From: an uncultured Oscillospiraceae bacterium
Lineage (GTDB): Bacteria; Bacillota; Clostridia; Oscillospirales; Ruminococcaceae
DNA: 55,879 bases
Direction of reading: 5' to 3'
Assembly (NCBI GenBank): GCA_934457235.1
Contig: CAKSHT010000002.1
Location: 1-55,879 of the forward strand
Of this stretch, positions 7,413 through 14,838 are shown one piece after another. Below the pieces are notes generated by a model. It ran no database searches and was not told where the DNA came from. It saw only the letters and a program-made list of their open reading frames with translations. Every line of letters starts with the position of its first letter. Position 1 is the first letter of the stretch. A program made the position numbers and the translations under genes.

Positions 7413-9749
7413 ATGGATAACAAGAACAGATGCGTTGTCACCGGTCTGGGACTCATCTGCGCCCTGGGCGATGGCACCGACAAGTGCTGGAGCGCCGCAA
7501 CAAATGGCGTCACCGGCATTCATGACGTAAAGACATTCAGCACCGAGGGCTGCTACGCTCACAAGGGCGCTGAGGTCGCTGAAAGCTCCGAGCAGCTTTC
7601 CGGCGAGGATTATGACCGCAGCTCCCTGCTGTGCATCAAGGCAGCAGGCGAGGCTCTCGCGGACGCAGGATATACCGTGACTGCTGATAACTCCGACCGC
7701 ATCGGCGTTATCGTCGGCAACTGCGTTGGCGGCGCTGCGAGCATCGACAAGTACTACACCGACGAGTTCAAGACCGGCTCCGCAAAGACTTCCGATATTC
7801 TCAGAATGCCGGCAGCTGCTATCGCAAACAACGTTGCAAAGCACTTTGGACTCAACGGCGCTACCGCGAATATCGTAAATGCGTGCGCGGCTGGCACAAT
7901 GAGCCTTTCCTATGCCTGCGACCTTATCCGTGCGGGCAAGGCTGACGCATTCGTTGCGGGCGGCTCTGACAGCTTTTCTTCGCTGGCTTTCGCGGGATTC
8001 CACGCGCTCCACGCGCTCTCTGAGAACCCTTGCTCGCCTTTCAACCACAGCAACGGAATTACCCTCGGCGAGGGTGCAGGTATCCTTATCGTCGAGAGCT
8101 ATGAGCATGCAGTCGCACGCGGCGCGAAGATATACTGTGAGATACTCGGTTCCGGCGTAAGCTCTGACGCGCACCACATCACTGCTCCCCGTCCCGACGG
8201 ACAGGGTCAGATGAGCGCTATCCGCCGCGCTGTCAAGACCTCCGGTCTTGATTTCACCGACGTTGACTATATCAACGCCCACGGCACGGGTACAGCCAAG
8301 AACGACGAGGCTGAGTTCCTTTCCCTGCACACACTGTTCGACGAGAACAAGCACCTTTCCGTAAGCTCCACCAAGTCCATGACCGGACACTGCCTGGGCG
8401 CGGCTGGCTCCATCGAGGCAGTCCTGACAGTCAAGTCCGTATGTGAGGACATCGTTCCTCCGACTATCGGTTACACCGACGAGGATCTTGCTGTTCTCAA
8501 GGAAAAGGCAGGGGATATCGACTTCGTACCGAACGCCAAGCACAAGAAGCCTGTGAATTTCGCGGTTTCCAACTCCTTTGCGTTCGGCGGCAACAATGCT
8601 TCCATCGTATTCGCGAAGAAGCAGCATGACATGCCCGACAACACCAATAACGAGAAGATATACATCACTGGTATCGGCGAAGTAGTTGGCAATACAGAGG
8701 AAGAGGGCAAGGGCATACGCGCTTCCATCACCTCCGACGATTACAAGGCACATGGTATCAAGATGGCGTTCTACCGCAAGCTCGACAGATTCAGCCAGAT
8801 ACAGCTGATAAGCGGCATGCGTGCGCTGGCCGACGGTAACGTAACCATAGACGAGAGCAACGAGAACGAGATCGGCATAGTTGTCGGTACTTCCGACGGT
8901 CCTATGACCGAGATCGTGGGATTCCAGAAGGCTGTAGTAGAGGGCGGCACCGCAAACGGCAGTGCGTTCTCCTTCCCGAACACAGTATACAATGCGGCTG
9001 GCGGATATTTCAGCATCTTTGCGGGAATAAAGGGCTACAACGTGACTGTTGCGAACAGCGTACAGGCGGGCTTACAGAGCATCTGCTACGCAGCTGACGT
9101 ACTGCACAACGGCACCGAGAATATCATTGTCGCAAGCGGTACTGATGAGAACACCGACGTTGACGCGGAGCTTTACGGAAAGCTCGGTCTGCTTGCCGAG
9201 AGCAAGCCGTATTCGCTGGATAAGTCCGGATTTGTTCTGGGCGAGGGCTCTGTATCCCTCATTCTGGAGAAGGCTTCCTCCGCTGAGAAGCGCGGTGCTG
9301 AGAAGTACGCCGAGGTAGCAGGCTGCGCGATGACCCACCACGCTGTGGAATTCGGCACAGTCGCAGGCTCCGAGGATGCACTCGCAAAGGCTATCGAGCA
9401 GGCGTGCGCGGCTGCCGGCATCGCTCCCGCTGACATCGACGCAGTGAGCGGTTTCGCTGACGGTCACAAGACCATCGACGAGATGGAGCTTGCAGCCTAC
9501 AAGAAGATATTCGCAAAGGATATCCCGGTGTTCGCTGTAAGGGAGAACATCGGCGAGGCAAGAGCGGCTGCGGCTTCGATGCAGGCTGCATATGCCGCGA
9601 AGGTGCTTTCCGGCAAGGCTGGAAATACTGTAAAGGCTTACGTTGGCGGCAAGGCTGCTGATGTGGACGTTTCCGGATACAAGTATATCCTGGCGGCTGC
9701 ATGGGGCGCCGGCGGTTCCTATTCCGCGGTAGTCCTCAAAAAGGCGTAA
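7413..9749 (+). CDS. fused ketosynthase / chain-length-factor-like protein
   Basis: A 778-residue fusion of two thiolase-fold ketosynthase domains. Domain 1 (about 1-403) is a complete FabF-type KAS: nucleophile C158 (NACAAG), H290 (NAHGTGT), K321 and H326 (STKSMTGH), with the C-terminal SFAFGGNN. Domain 2 (about 414-778) keeps the fold but lacks the catalytic set: the Cys position reads NSVQAG (V550/Q551), the first His aligns with F681 (GFADGH), and the KxxxxH pair becomes R710 and E715. This resembles chain-length factors, the inactive partners of type II polyketide ketosynthases, where Gln often replaces the Cys region. It should condense malonyl-ACP units on the operon's carrier protein. 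Residue equivalences in domain 2 are aligned by eye. Confidence 0.88.
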   Translation: MDNKNRCVVTGLGLICALGDGTDKCWSAATNGVTGIHDVKTFSTEGCYAHKGAEVAESSEQLSGEDYDRSSLLCIKAAGEALADAGYTVTADNSDRIGVIVGNCVGGAASIDKYYTDEFKTGSAKTSDILRMPAAAIANNVAKHFGLNGATANIVNACAAGTMSLSYACDLIRAGKADAFVAGGSDSFSSLAFAGFHALHALSENPCSPFNHSNGITLGEGAGILIVESYEHAVARGAKIYCEILGSGVSSDAHHITAPRPDGQGQMSAIRRAVKTSGLDFTDVDYINAHGTGTAKNDEAEFLSLHTLFDENKHLSVSSTKSMTGHCLGAAGSIEAVLTVKSVCEDIVPPTIGYTDEDLAVLKEKAGDIDFVPNAKHKKPVNFAVSNSFAFGGNNASIVFAKKQHDMPDNTNNEKIYITGIGEVVGNTEEEGKGIRASITSDDYKAHGIKMAFYRKLDRFSQIQLISGMRALADGNVTIDESNENEIGIVVGTSDGPMTEIVGFQKAVVEGGTANGSAFSFPNTVYNAAGGYFSIFAGIKGYNVTVANSVQAGLQSICYAADVLHNGTENIIVASGTDENTDVDAELYGKLGLLAESKPYSLDKSGFVLGEGSVSLILEKASSAEKRGAEKYAEVAGCAMTHHAVEFGTVAGSEDALAKAIEQACAAAGIAPADIDAVSGFADGHKTIDEMELAAYKKIFAKDIPVFAVRENIGEARAAAASMQAAYAAKVLSGKAGNTVKAYVGGKAADVDVSGYKYILAAAWGAGGSYSAVVLKKA

Positions 9750-9756
9750 TATTTAA

Positions 9757-9810
9757 GATTCGGAATTCGGAGTGCGGGGCTTCCCGCACATGCCCCGAAT
9801 TCCGATTTAT
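9757..9810. repeat. palindrome in the KS-fabG gap
   Basis: An outer stem TCGGAATTCGG (9760-9770) pairs with CCGAATTCCGA (9795-9805), enclosing an inner stem GTGCGGG (9772-9778) with CCCGCAC (9783-9789). It begins about 10 bp after the ketosynthase stop and ends where the MITE's target duplication begins. It has no U-run, so it may be an RNA-stabilising or processing hairpin rather than a terminator. Confidence 0.6.
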
Positions 9811-10138
9811 GGCAACACCGCATAATTATTGTCGTGCGATTGCGACGTCAGATTTTTCGTCAGATTGTACAATGAGGAGTTGTTGACGGAAGCGATAGCG
9901 TTTTCAAGTCAACAACTAGCGACGCAAGGCTGGTCTGTCGTTAGTTTGGCACAAAATATAACATCGCACTTATAGCAGGCGGTGATATGTTGTGCCAAAC
10001 TAGCCCCTCTGTCAACTTGCGTTGACACCTCCCCCACCGGGGGAGACACGCCTTGCTAGGACGAATTGCGCAATATGGCGGAAAATCTGCAAGAAAGCGT
10101 GCGGCAAAGGCGTTAGCCGCTAATTGTGCGGTGTTGCC
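9811..10138 (+). mobile_element. MITE copy 1 (328 bp) with TTAT target duplication
   Basis: A non-coding element bounded by inverted repeats GGCAACACCGCA (9811-9822) and TGCGGTGTTGCC (10127-10138); with the adjoining TAATTA the match extends to about 18 bp with one mismatch. It is flanked by TTAT at 9807-9810 and 10139-10142, a likely 4-bp target duplication. A second copy lies inverted at 45534-45860; 9847-9936 matches it with one difference in 90 bases. An internal hairpin pairs GTTGTTGAC with GTCAACAAC. No transposase is encoded, so it must be moved by an enzyme from elsewhere. It separates the ketosynthase from fabG within one operon. Confidence 0.88.
9943..10001. repeat. nested 59-bp palindromic element, copy 1
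   Basis: Ends AGTTTGGCACAA and TTGTGCCAAACT form a 12-bp perfect inverted repeat around a ~35-base centre. A 59-bp relative lies at 45593-45651 inside the other MITE, but at a different place within it. In the other MITE the sequence matching this position is uninterrupted, so this is probably an insertion. Confidence 0.75.
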
Positions 10139-10156
10139 TTATTCTAAGGAGGAAAA

Positions 10157-10891
10157 ATGGAGAAGGTCGCATTAGTTACCGGCGCTTCCCGCGGAATCGG
10201 CAAGGCGTGTGCCCTGCGGCTGGCGGAATGCGGTTACGATATAGTTGTGAACTACAACTCAAACGAGGCAAAGGCGCAGGAGGTAGTTTCTGCGATAGAG
10301 GCAAAGGGTCAGAAAGCCGTTGCGATAAAGGCGAACACCGCCGACCTCAAGGAAGTGCAGAACATGTTCCGTGAGGCTCACAAGGCGTTCGGCAGACTTG
10401 ACGTCCTGGTAAATAACGCAGGCGTTGTTGACGACGCATATCTTCTGATGATCAACGAGGATTCTCTCACACGCAGCCTTGATATCAACATTAAGGGATA
10501 CTTCCACTGCGCACAGCAGGCAGCCCTCAAGATGATGGGCAAGAAGCAGGGTGTTATCATCAACGTGTCCTCCGTAAGCTCCGTGCTTGCTGTAGAGGGA
10601 CAGGGCGTTTACAGCGCGACTAAGGGCGCTGTGAATTCCATGACTGCAACCCTCGCAAAGGAACTGGCTCCCCGCGGTATCCGTGTGAATGCGGTAGCTC
10701 CGGGCTTTATCGAGACTGAAATGCTGGACGCTATCCCTGAGGACAAGAAAGAGGAGTACCTCAAGGCGATCCCGATGCACAGACTTGGCACCGCTGCCGA
10801 GGTTGCTGACGTTGTTGCACAGCTGTGTTCCGATTCTTTCGCGTATGTCACCGGTCAGGTGATAGTTCTTGACGGAGGTCTGAGCTTATGA
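10157..10891 (+). CDS. fabG: 3-oxoacyl-ACP reductase, FabG type (SDR)
   Basis: A 244-residue short-chain dehydrogenase. The NADP(H) loop is TGASRGIG (8-15), the fold marker is NNAG (86-89), and the catalytic triad is S139, Y152 and K156. FabG reduces 3-ketoacyl-ACP to 3-hydroxyacyl-ACP, the first reduction after each condensation. The start has a strong AAGGAGG site placed only a few bases after the MITE and its TTAT flank. Its last bases overlap the dehydratase start by four (ATGA). Given its neighbours, it probably serves the dedicated acyl-chain pathway rather than bulk fatty acid synthesis. Confidence 0.92.
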   Translation: MEKVALVTGASRGIGKACALRLAECGYDIVVNYNSNEAKAQEVVSAIEAKGQKAVAIKANTADLKEVQNMFREAHKAFGRLDVLVNNAGVVDDAYLLMINEDSLTRSLDINIKGYFHCAQQAALKMMGKKQGVIINVSSVSSVLAVEGQGVYSATKGAVNSMTATLAKELAPRGIRVNAVAPGFIETEMLDAIPEDKKEEYLKAIPMHRLGTAAEVADVVAQLCSDSFAYVTGQVIVLDGGLSL

Positions 10892-11337
10892 TGAACCTGC
10901 TTGAAATTAACGAGCGCATAAAGCAGCGCCCGCCGTTCCAGATGATAGAGCGCGTGACCGAGCTTGTGCCGAACGAATCCGCTAAGGGAATAAAGTGCGT
11001 TTCCGTCAACGAGCCGTACTTCATGGGGCATTTCCCAAGCGCACCGATAATGCCCGGAGTTCTGCTGATTGAGAGCGCTGCGCAGCTTTGCAGCCTTGTT
11101 ATCGCTCCGGACGGCGCTGCACAGGACGAGAATAAAATGTACGTTCTGCTGAAAGTCAAGGATTTCAAGTTCCTGCGCCCGGTAATTCCCGGCGACAGAC
11201 TGGAGATCGAAGTTAAGGCGGTTATGATATCCGCTGCGGCTGCGGAGTTTTCTGCAGTCATTTCCTGCGACGGCGCTGTCAAGGCAAAGGGCAGCATGCT
11301 GTTCACTGCAATGGACAAGAATGCGATTTATGGCTGA
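10888..11337 (+). CDS. 3-hydroxyacyl-ACP dehydratase, FabZ-like
   Basis: A 149-residue hot-dog-fold dehydratase. The active-site His is H48 in GHFPSAPIMPG and the acid is E62, matching the FabZ arrangement. It removes water from 3-hydroxyacyl-ACP to give a trans-2-enoyl chain. It overlaps fabG by 4 bases and the PPTase by 17 bases, so the three genes are translated as a unit. The operon has no enoyl reductase, so the double bond may be kept in the product. Confidence 0.9.
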   Translation: MMNLLEINERIKQRPPFQMIERVTELVPNESAKGIKCVSVNEPYFMGHFPSAPIMPGVLLIESAAQLCSLVIAPDGAAQDENKMYVLLKVKDFKFLRPVIPGDRLEIEVKAVMISAAAAEFSAVISCDGAVKAKGSMLFTAMDKNAIYG

Positions 11338-11968
11338 GCTTAAATTTGATTTTACTGCATGTATCGTATCAGGCGGCGTGGAGCTGCTGGAGCGTATAAA
11401 TTCCGCCAGGGAGGAATACTCCCGGACCTGCGGGGAATATTTCGACTATCTCGCGGGAAAATCCGGCAAACCGACGTTTGCCGAGAGCGCCTGCGGATTC
11501 ATCCTGCTGGACAATCTGCTGAAGAAGAACGGCATAGACCGCAGGAACCTTGAAATAATGCGTGATTCCAACGGCAGACCGTGCATAATAAACCGCCGGG
11601 ACGTTGATTTCAGCGTGTCCCACTCCGAGGGCGCGGCGCTGGTATGCGTCGCAGCGGGAGCGGATGCGGAGGTCGGTGCTGACATACAGCGTGTGCGCAG
11701 TTACAGCCGCGAGCATATGGAGAAGCTGGCGCGCTCATTTATGGACGCTGCGGAGTATACTGGATTCATGATGAGCGGGGACAGGGAGCGTTATTTCTAC
11801 ACAGCCTGGACGCGCAGGGAAGCCCTGTACAAGCGCAGCGGCATCTATCACGGGCTGAACGGAAAACCGGAAGCGGTCAGAATGCACGGAAAATTCATCA
11901 CCGGCAAAATCACCGCCTGCGGAAGTCTGTATTATTATAGCATAAGCCTGCCGAACGAAGATGATTAA
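11321..11968 (+). CDS. 4'-phosphopantetheinyl transferase, Sfp type
   Basis: A 215-residue Sfp-family transferase that moves phosphopantetheine from CoA to a carrier-protein Ser. The visible motifs are SHSEG (H101), GADIQ (D121, magnesium ligand) and WTRREA (W163 to A168, with E167 as ligand). The usual second acidic ligand in G(V/I)DIE is Gln123 here. ATG 11330 is an alternative start and would shorten the 17-base overlap with the dehydratase. Sfp-type enzymes usually accompany secondary metabolism, whereas the housekeeping enzyme is the smaller AcpS. This is a main reason to see the operon as a specialised pathway. Confidence 0.9.
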   Translation: MRFMAELKFDFTACIVSGGVELLERINSAREEYSRTCGEYFDYLAGKSGKPTFAESACGFILLDNLLKKNGIDRRNLEIMRDSNGRPCIINRRDVDFSVSHSEGAALVCVAAGADAEVGADIQRVRSYSREHMEKLARSFMDAAEYTGFMMSGDRERYFYTAWTRREALYKRSGIYHGLNGKPEAVRMHGKFITGKITACGSLYYYSISLPNEDD

Positions 11969-11977
11969 GGAGAACAG

Positions 11978-12685
11978 ATGAGAGTACTTATACTTAACGG
12001 AAGCCCTAAAGCGGAGCGCAGCAACACGCTGAACATAACCAAGGCGTTCTTGAAGGGATTTCCGGAGGACACCGAGGTTGAGCAGGTGAACCTCTATAAA
12101 AAGGATATCAAGCCCTGCTGCGGCTGCTTTTCCTGCTGGAGCCGCACTCCCGGAAGCTGCGTGCTGAAAGATGACATGCAGGACATTTATGAGAAGATAA
12201 AGGCTGCGGATATCGTTATTGAGAGCTTTCCGCTTTACTTTTTCGGAATGCCGTCCCAGATGAAGGCTATGACAGACCGCTGTCTGCCGTTCATGCTGCC
12301 CTATATGGGAAATCTTGTGGAGGACAAGAACGCAAGCTTCCACGAGCTGCGTGACGATAGCATGCATGACAAGAGACTGGTAGTCATCACGACCTGTGGA
12401 TATGTTGACGCAAAGCCGATGTATCCCGCGCTTCTGAAGCAGCTTGACCTTATCGCAGGTGACGGACATTACACTGCTATCCTATGTTCCGAGGGCGAAC
12501 TGTTCATAGCTGAAAAGGCAAAGCGCCAGCGCGAGGGCTATCTCGCTGAGATAACAAAGGCAGGCGCAGAGTTCGCAAAGAACAGGGCGCTTTCTGAAGA
12601 AACAAAGCAGCGCATCGCAAAGCCTATTCTTTCACCGAAGGGCTTTGAAACTATCACACTGGCTCACTGGCAGATGAACAAGTAA
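11978..12685 (+). CDS. NAD(P)H-dependent flavin oxidoreductase, flavodoxin fold
   Basis: A 235-residue protein of the NADPH-dependent FMN reductase/flavodoxin-like family. The FMN phosphate loop is NGSPKAERSNT (8-18), followed by a Cys-rich CCGCFSCW segment near 47-54, typical of multimeric flavodoxin WrbA-like or iron-sulfur flavoprotein relatives. It begins 9 bp after the PPTase stop, next to a GGAG ribosome site, and is the last gene before a strong terminator. It may carry out a redox step on the acyl product, or simply share the transcript. Its substrate is unknown. Confidence 0.85.
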   Translation: MRVLILNGSPKAERSNTLNITKAFLKGFPEDTEVEQVNLYKKDIKPCCGCFSCWSRTPGSCVLKDDMQDIYEKIKAADIVIESFPLYFFGMPSQMKAMTDRCLPFMLPYMGNLVEDKNASFHELRDDSMHDKRLVVITTCGYVDAKPMYPALLKQLDLIAGDGHYTAILCSEGELFIAEKAKRQREGYLAEITKAGAEFAKNRALSEETKQRIAKPILSPKGFETITLAHWQMNK

Positions 12686-12689
12686 AAAT

Positions 12690-12724
12690 AAGCCTCCGGG
12701 ATCGTCCGGGGGCTTAAGTTTTGG
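12690..12724. terminator. bidirectional terminator at end of PKS-like operon
   Basis: Stem AAGCCTCCGG (12690-12699) pairs with CCGGGGGCTT (12706-12715) with one mismatch. It is followed by AAGTTTTGG on plus and by TATTTTTAC on minus, so it can serve both the oxidoreductase and the convergent rsmA. Confidence 0.8.
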
Positions 12725-12748
12725 CAGCCTTGGAAATACAAGCTGAAC

Positions 12749-12775
12749 CCCTGAGAAATCCTCAGGGATTTTGTT
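12749..12775 (+). terminator. second hairpin between convergent genes
   Basis: CCCTGAG (12749-12755) pairs with CTCAGGG (12761-12767), followed by ATTTTGTTATTT on plus. It is probably a backup terminator for plus-strand transcription before rsmA's 3' end. Confidence 0.6.
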
Positions 12776-13634
12776 ATTTCAGTGAATTTACTGCGTCTGT
12801 AAGCTTTGCGAAATCCTCCAGTGTGAGTTCCTCGGCGCGGGCGGTGGGTTTTATTCCGCAGGACTGCATAAGTTCCGTAAGCTCCGCCTTTGGTATGTGA
12901 AGCTCACCGGACAGCGGATTTGCAATCTGCTTCCTGCGCTGTGAGAACGATGACCGGATTATACGGAACATCAGCCGCTCCCATTCCGCAGATCTGTCGG
13001 AATCCGGCTTGACGTCCAGGCGGATAACGGCGCTGTCTACGTTCGGGGAGGGCATGAAACTGCCTCTGCCAACTTTGAACAGCAACTTCGGATCGCTGTA
13101 GTATGAGACCGCACAGGATATCGCGCCGCAGTTCCGGGTGCCGGGCCTTGCGCATATGCGGTCAGCGGCTTCTTTCTGTACCATCACAGTCATGGCTGAT
13201 ACCGGAAGTCTGCTTTCAAGCACGCGCATTATTACCGGAGATGTGATGTAGTACGGCAGATTTGCACAGACGACTACTTCCATTCCGGGCGCTTTTTCTG
13301 TGAGCAGTGCGGCAAGATCAGTTTCCATCACGTCCGCGAAAACTATTTCAACGTTGTCGTAATCCGCGAGGGTCTCTTCAAGTATCGGCTTCAGGGAGGT
13401 GTCTATCTCCACGGCGATAACCTTGTCGCAGCGCTCGGCAAGCTCCTTTGTGAGCACGCCGATGCCAGTGCCTATTTCAAGCGCGCATACCCCCGGACCA
13501 GCGCCGCCCATTTCCGCTATCTTCGGGCAGACTGCCGGATTTATCAGAAAGTTCTGACCGAGCGATTTTGTGAACGAAAAGCCGTGCTGATCAAACAGCG
13601 ACTTTATCACTCCGATATTTGTAAGCTCCATCAA
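12774..13634 (-). CDS. rsmA: 16S rRNA dimethyladenosine transferase RsmA/KsgA
   Basis: A 286-residue SAM-dependent methyltransferase that dimethylates two adjacent adenines near the 3' end of 16S rRNA. The SAM loop is EIGTGIG (53-59) and the catalytic motif is NLPYYI (125-130). FTKSLGQNFL (21-30) is the family's N-terminal signature. Its start overlaps the end of the deaminase gene by 4 bases, so the two are co-transcribed. Confidence 0.95.
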   Translation of the reverse strand: MMELTNIGVIKSLFDQHGFSFTKSLGQNFLINPAVCPKIAEMGGAGPGVCALEIGTGIGVLTKELAERCDKVIAVEIDTSLKPILEETLADYDNVEIVFADVMETDLAALLTEKAPGMEVVVCANLPYYITSPVIMRVLESRLPVSAMTVMVQKEAADRICARPGTRNCGAISCAVSYYSDPKLLFKVGRGSFMPSPNVDSAVIRLDVKPDSDRSAEWERLMFRIIRSSFSQRRKQIANPLSGELHIPKAELTELMQSCGIKPTARAEELTLEDFAKLTDAVNSLK

Positions 13635-14119
13635 TAGCCCTCGCTGCCTGTAAGGCTTTCGTCGTTATCCACCCAGTCGCTGACGTTCATCAGTTTGTAT
13701 TCCGTGGAGGTAACGCGGATATACACCTTTTCGATACCTGCGTTGATTATCTGGCGTTTGCACATGGAGCATGGCTCAACGTCGCCGTAAAGCTGCCCGG
13801 TCTTGGCGTCAAGGCACGCAAGATAAAGCTCGGAGCCTATCATGTCATGGCGGGAGGCGCTGATTATGCAGTTCGCCTCTGCGTGCACGGAGCGGCACAG
13901 CTCGTAGCGCTGCCCTTTCGGAATATTCATCTTCTCGCGCATGCATACCCCGATATCAGAGCAGTTTTTTCTGCCGCGCGGAGCGCCGTTGTATCCGGTG
14001 GCGATTATCTCGTCGTTCTTGACGATTATCGCGCCGAAATTTCGCCGCAGGCAGGTACCCCGTTCTGCGACAGTCTGTGATATGTCAAGGTAGTAGTTTA
14101 TCTTGTCGCGTCTTTCCAT
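13631..14119 (-). CDS. dCMP deaminase family protein
   Basis: A 162-residue zinc-dependent deaminase. H79-A-E81 supplies a zinc ligand and the proton shuttle; PCSMC (116-120) supplies the two Cys ligands. The extra CxxxxxxC and His-rich loop at 53-79 is typical of deoxycytidylate deaminases, which convert dCMP to dUMP for thymidylate synthesis. It sits between a TPR protein and rsmA on one minus-strand transcript. Confidence 0.88.
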   Translation of the reverse strand: MERRDKINYYLDISQTVAERGTCLRRNFGAIIVKNDEIIATGYNGAPRGRKNCSDIGVCMREKMNIPKGQRYELCRSVHAEANCIISASRHDMIGSELYLACLDAKTGQLYGDVEPCSMCKRQIINAGIEKVYIRVTSTEYKLMNVSDWVDNDESLTGSEGY

Positions 14120-14146
14120 GATTTCCGCCTTTCGGGTGCTTTGGGA

Positions 14147-14542
14147 TTACTTGTGTCTTCTGGACTGTTTTGCGATGAACGCCGCATTCTGGCGTGGCTT
14201 GGGAACCAGCGGAACATCGCCGGGACGCTTCATGCGCTCCGGAGCTGCGGGCATCGGGAGCTTTCCGGAAAAAGCGTCGAGATAGGTCTGTGCGATTTTG
14301 CGCTGCTGCTGGAGCGTGCTGGTTTCGTCACAGTAATCAAGGACCTGTTCGAATTCCCTTGTGGAATCCTCCACCTTGCCGAGGTTTGCATACAGTTCGC
14401 CGAGTACGCAGCGGAACTGCGCCGCGTCGGACAGATTGCCCTTTTCAGTCTCCTTGGATATCGCGGAATTTATCCCCTCGATTGCCTTGTCGTAGTTGCC
14501 TAAATCAATGTATTTGAGCGCTGCTTCAAATTCAATATTCAT
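14147..14542 (-). CDS. TPR-repeat protein of unknown function
   Basis: A 131-residue soluble protein with about two tetratricopeptide repeats in its first 85 residues (AALKYIDLGNYDKAIEGI is a clear one), then a Pro/Arg/Lys-rich basic tail. TPRs mediate protein contacts; no partner is evident. The ATG at 14542 is preferred over an in-frame GTG 9 bases upstream, because that GTG lies within an AAAGGTGA ribosome site correctly spaced for the ATG. It is first in the TPR-deaminase-rsmA operon. Confidence 0.75.
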   Translation of the reverse strand: MNIEFEAALKYIDLGNYDKAIEGINSAISKETEKGNLSDAAQFRCVLGELYANLGKVEDSTREFEQVLDYCDETSTLQQQRKIAQTYLDAFSGKLPMPAAPERMKRPGDVPLVPKPRQNAAFIAKQSRRHK

Positions 14543-14596
14543 CTGGATCACCTTTCGTGTGTAAATATAACCTGCATTGTGCAGATACCTGTTTAT

Positions 14597-14625
14597 ATTC
14601 TACCATAAAACATTCGTTTTGTCAA
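14597..14625 (-). promoter_or_regulatory. SigA promoter of TPR-deaminase-rsmA operon
   Basis: Read on minus: TTGACA (14625-14620), 17-bp spacer, TAGAAT (14602-14597). Confidence 0.8.
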
Positions 14626-14700
14626 AACCTTTTTGTATTTTTCCTTATGTGAGCGCAAAATACTTATAAAATCATAACAAAACATAATTTACCGCCGGAG

Positions 14701-14734
14701 TGCGACAGATTACTCTTCCTTTATATGGTAAAAT
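14701..14734 (+). promoter_or_regulatory. possible Spo0A-dependent spoIIE promoter
   Basis: A -10-like TAAAAT (14729-14734) has no proper -35 box at 17 bp. About 20 bp upstream, TGCGACAG (14701-14708) reads CTGTCGCA on minus, two changes from the Spo0A box TTGTCGAA. In Bacillus subtilis, spoIIE uses a Spo0A-activated promoter of this layout. The match is weak. The predicted leader to the ATG at 14839 is ~100 bases. Confidence 0.3.
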
Positions 14735-14838
14735 GTATCTTGCAAGAAGCCGTAGGAAAAGTACGCATCTTTCCTGTGATCGGTCATGGGGTGGTGGGTG
14801 CTTCTGCGGCGGACGGGGAAAATGAAAGGAAGATAAAC

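Noticed and set aside
6870..8753. 627-codon minus-strand frame opposite the ketosynthase and acyltransferase
   Set aside because: It crosses three well-supported plus-strand genes and encodes no known fold; its Val/Leu/Ala-rich composition is that of a reversed GC-rich gene.
6423..12685. Horizontally acquired island
   Set aside because: Codon use and base composition look like the flanking genes, and there are no tRNA, integrase or attachment sites at the borders; the MITE inside is not evidence for transfer of the operon.
14725..14838. Longer N-terminus for SpoIIE from ATG 14725
   Set aside because: The extension lacks a ribosome site and overlaps the likely promoter; ATG 14839 has GAAAGGAAG at proper spacing.
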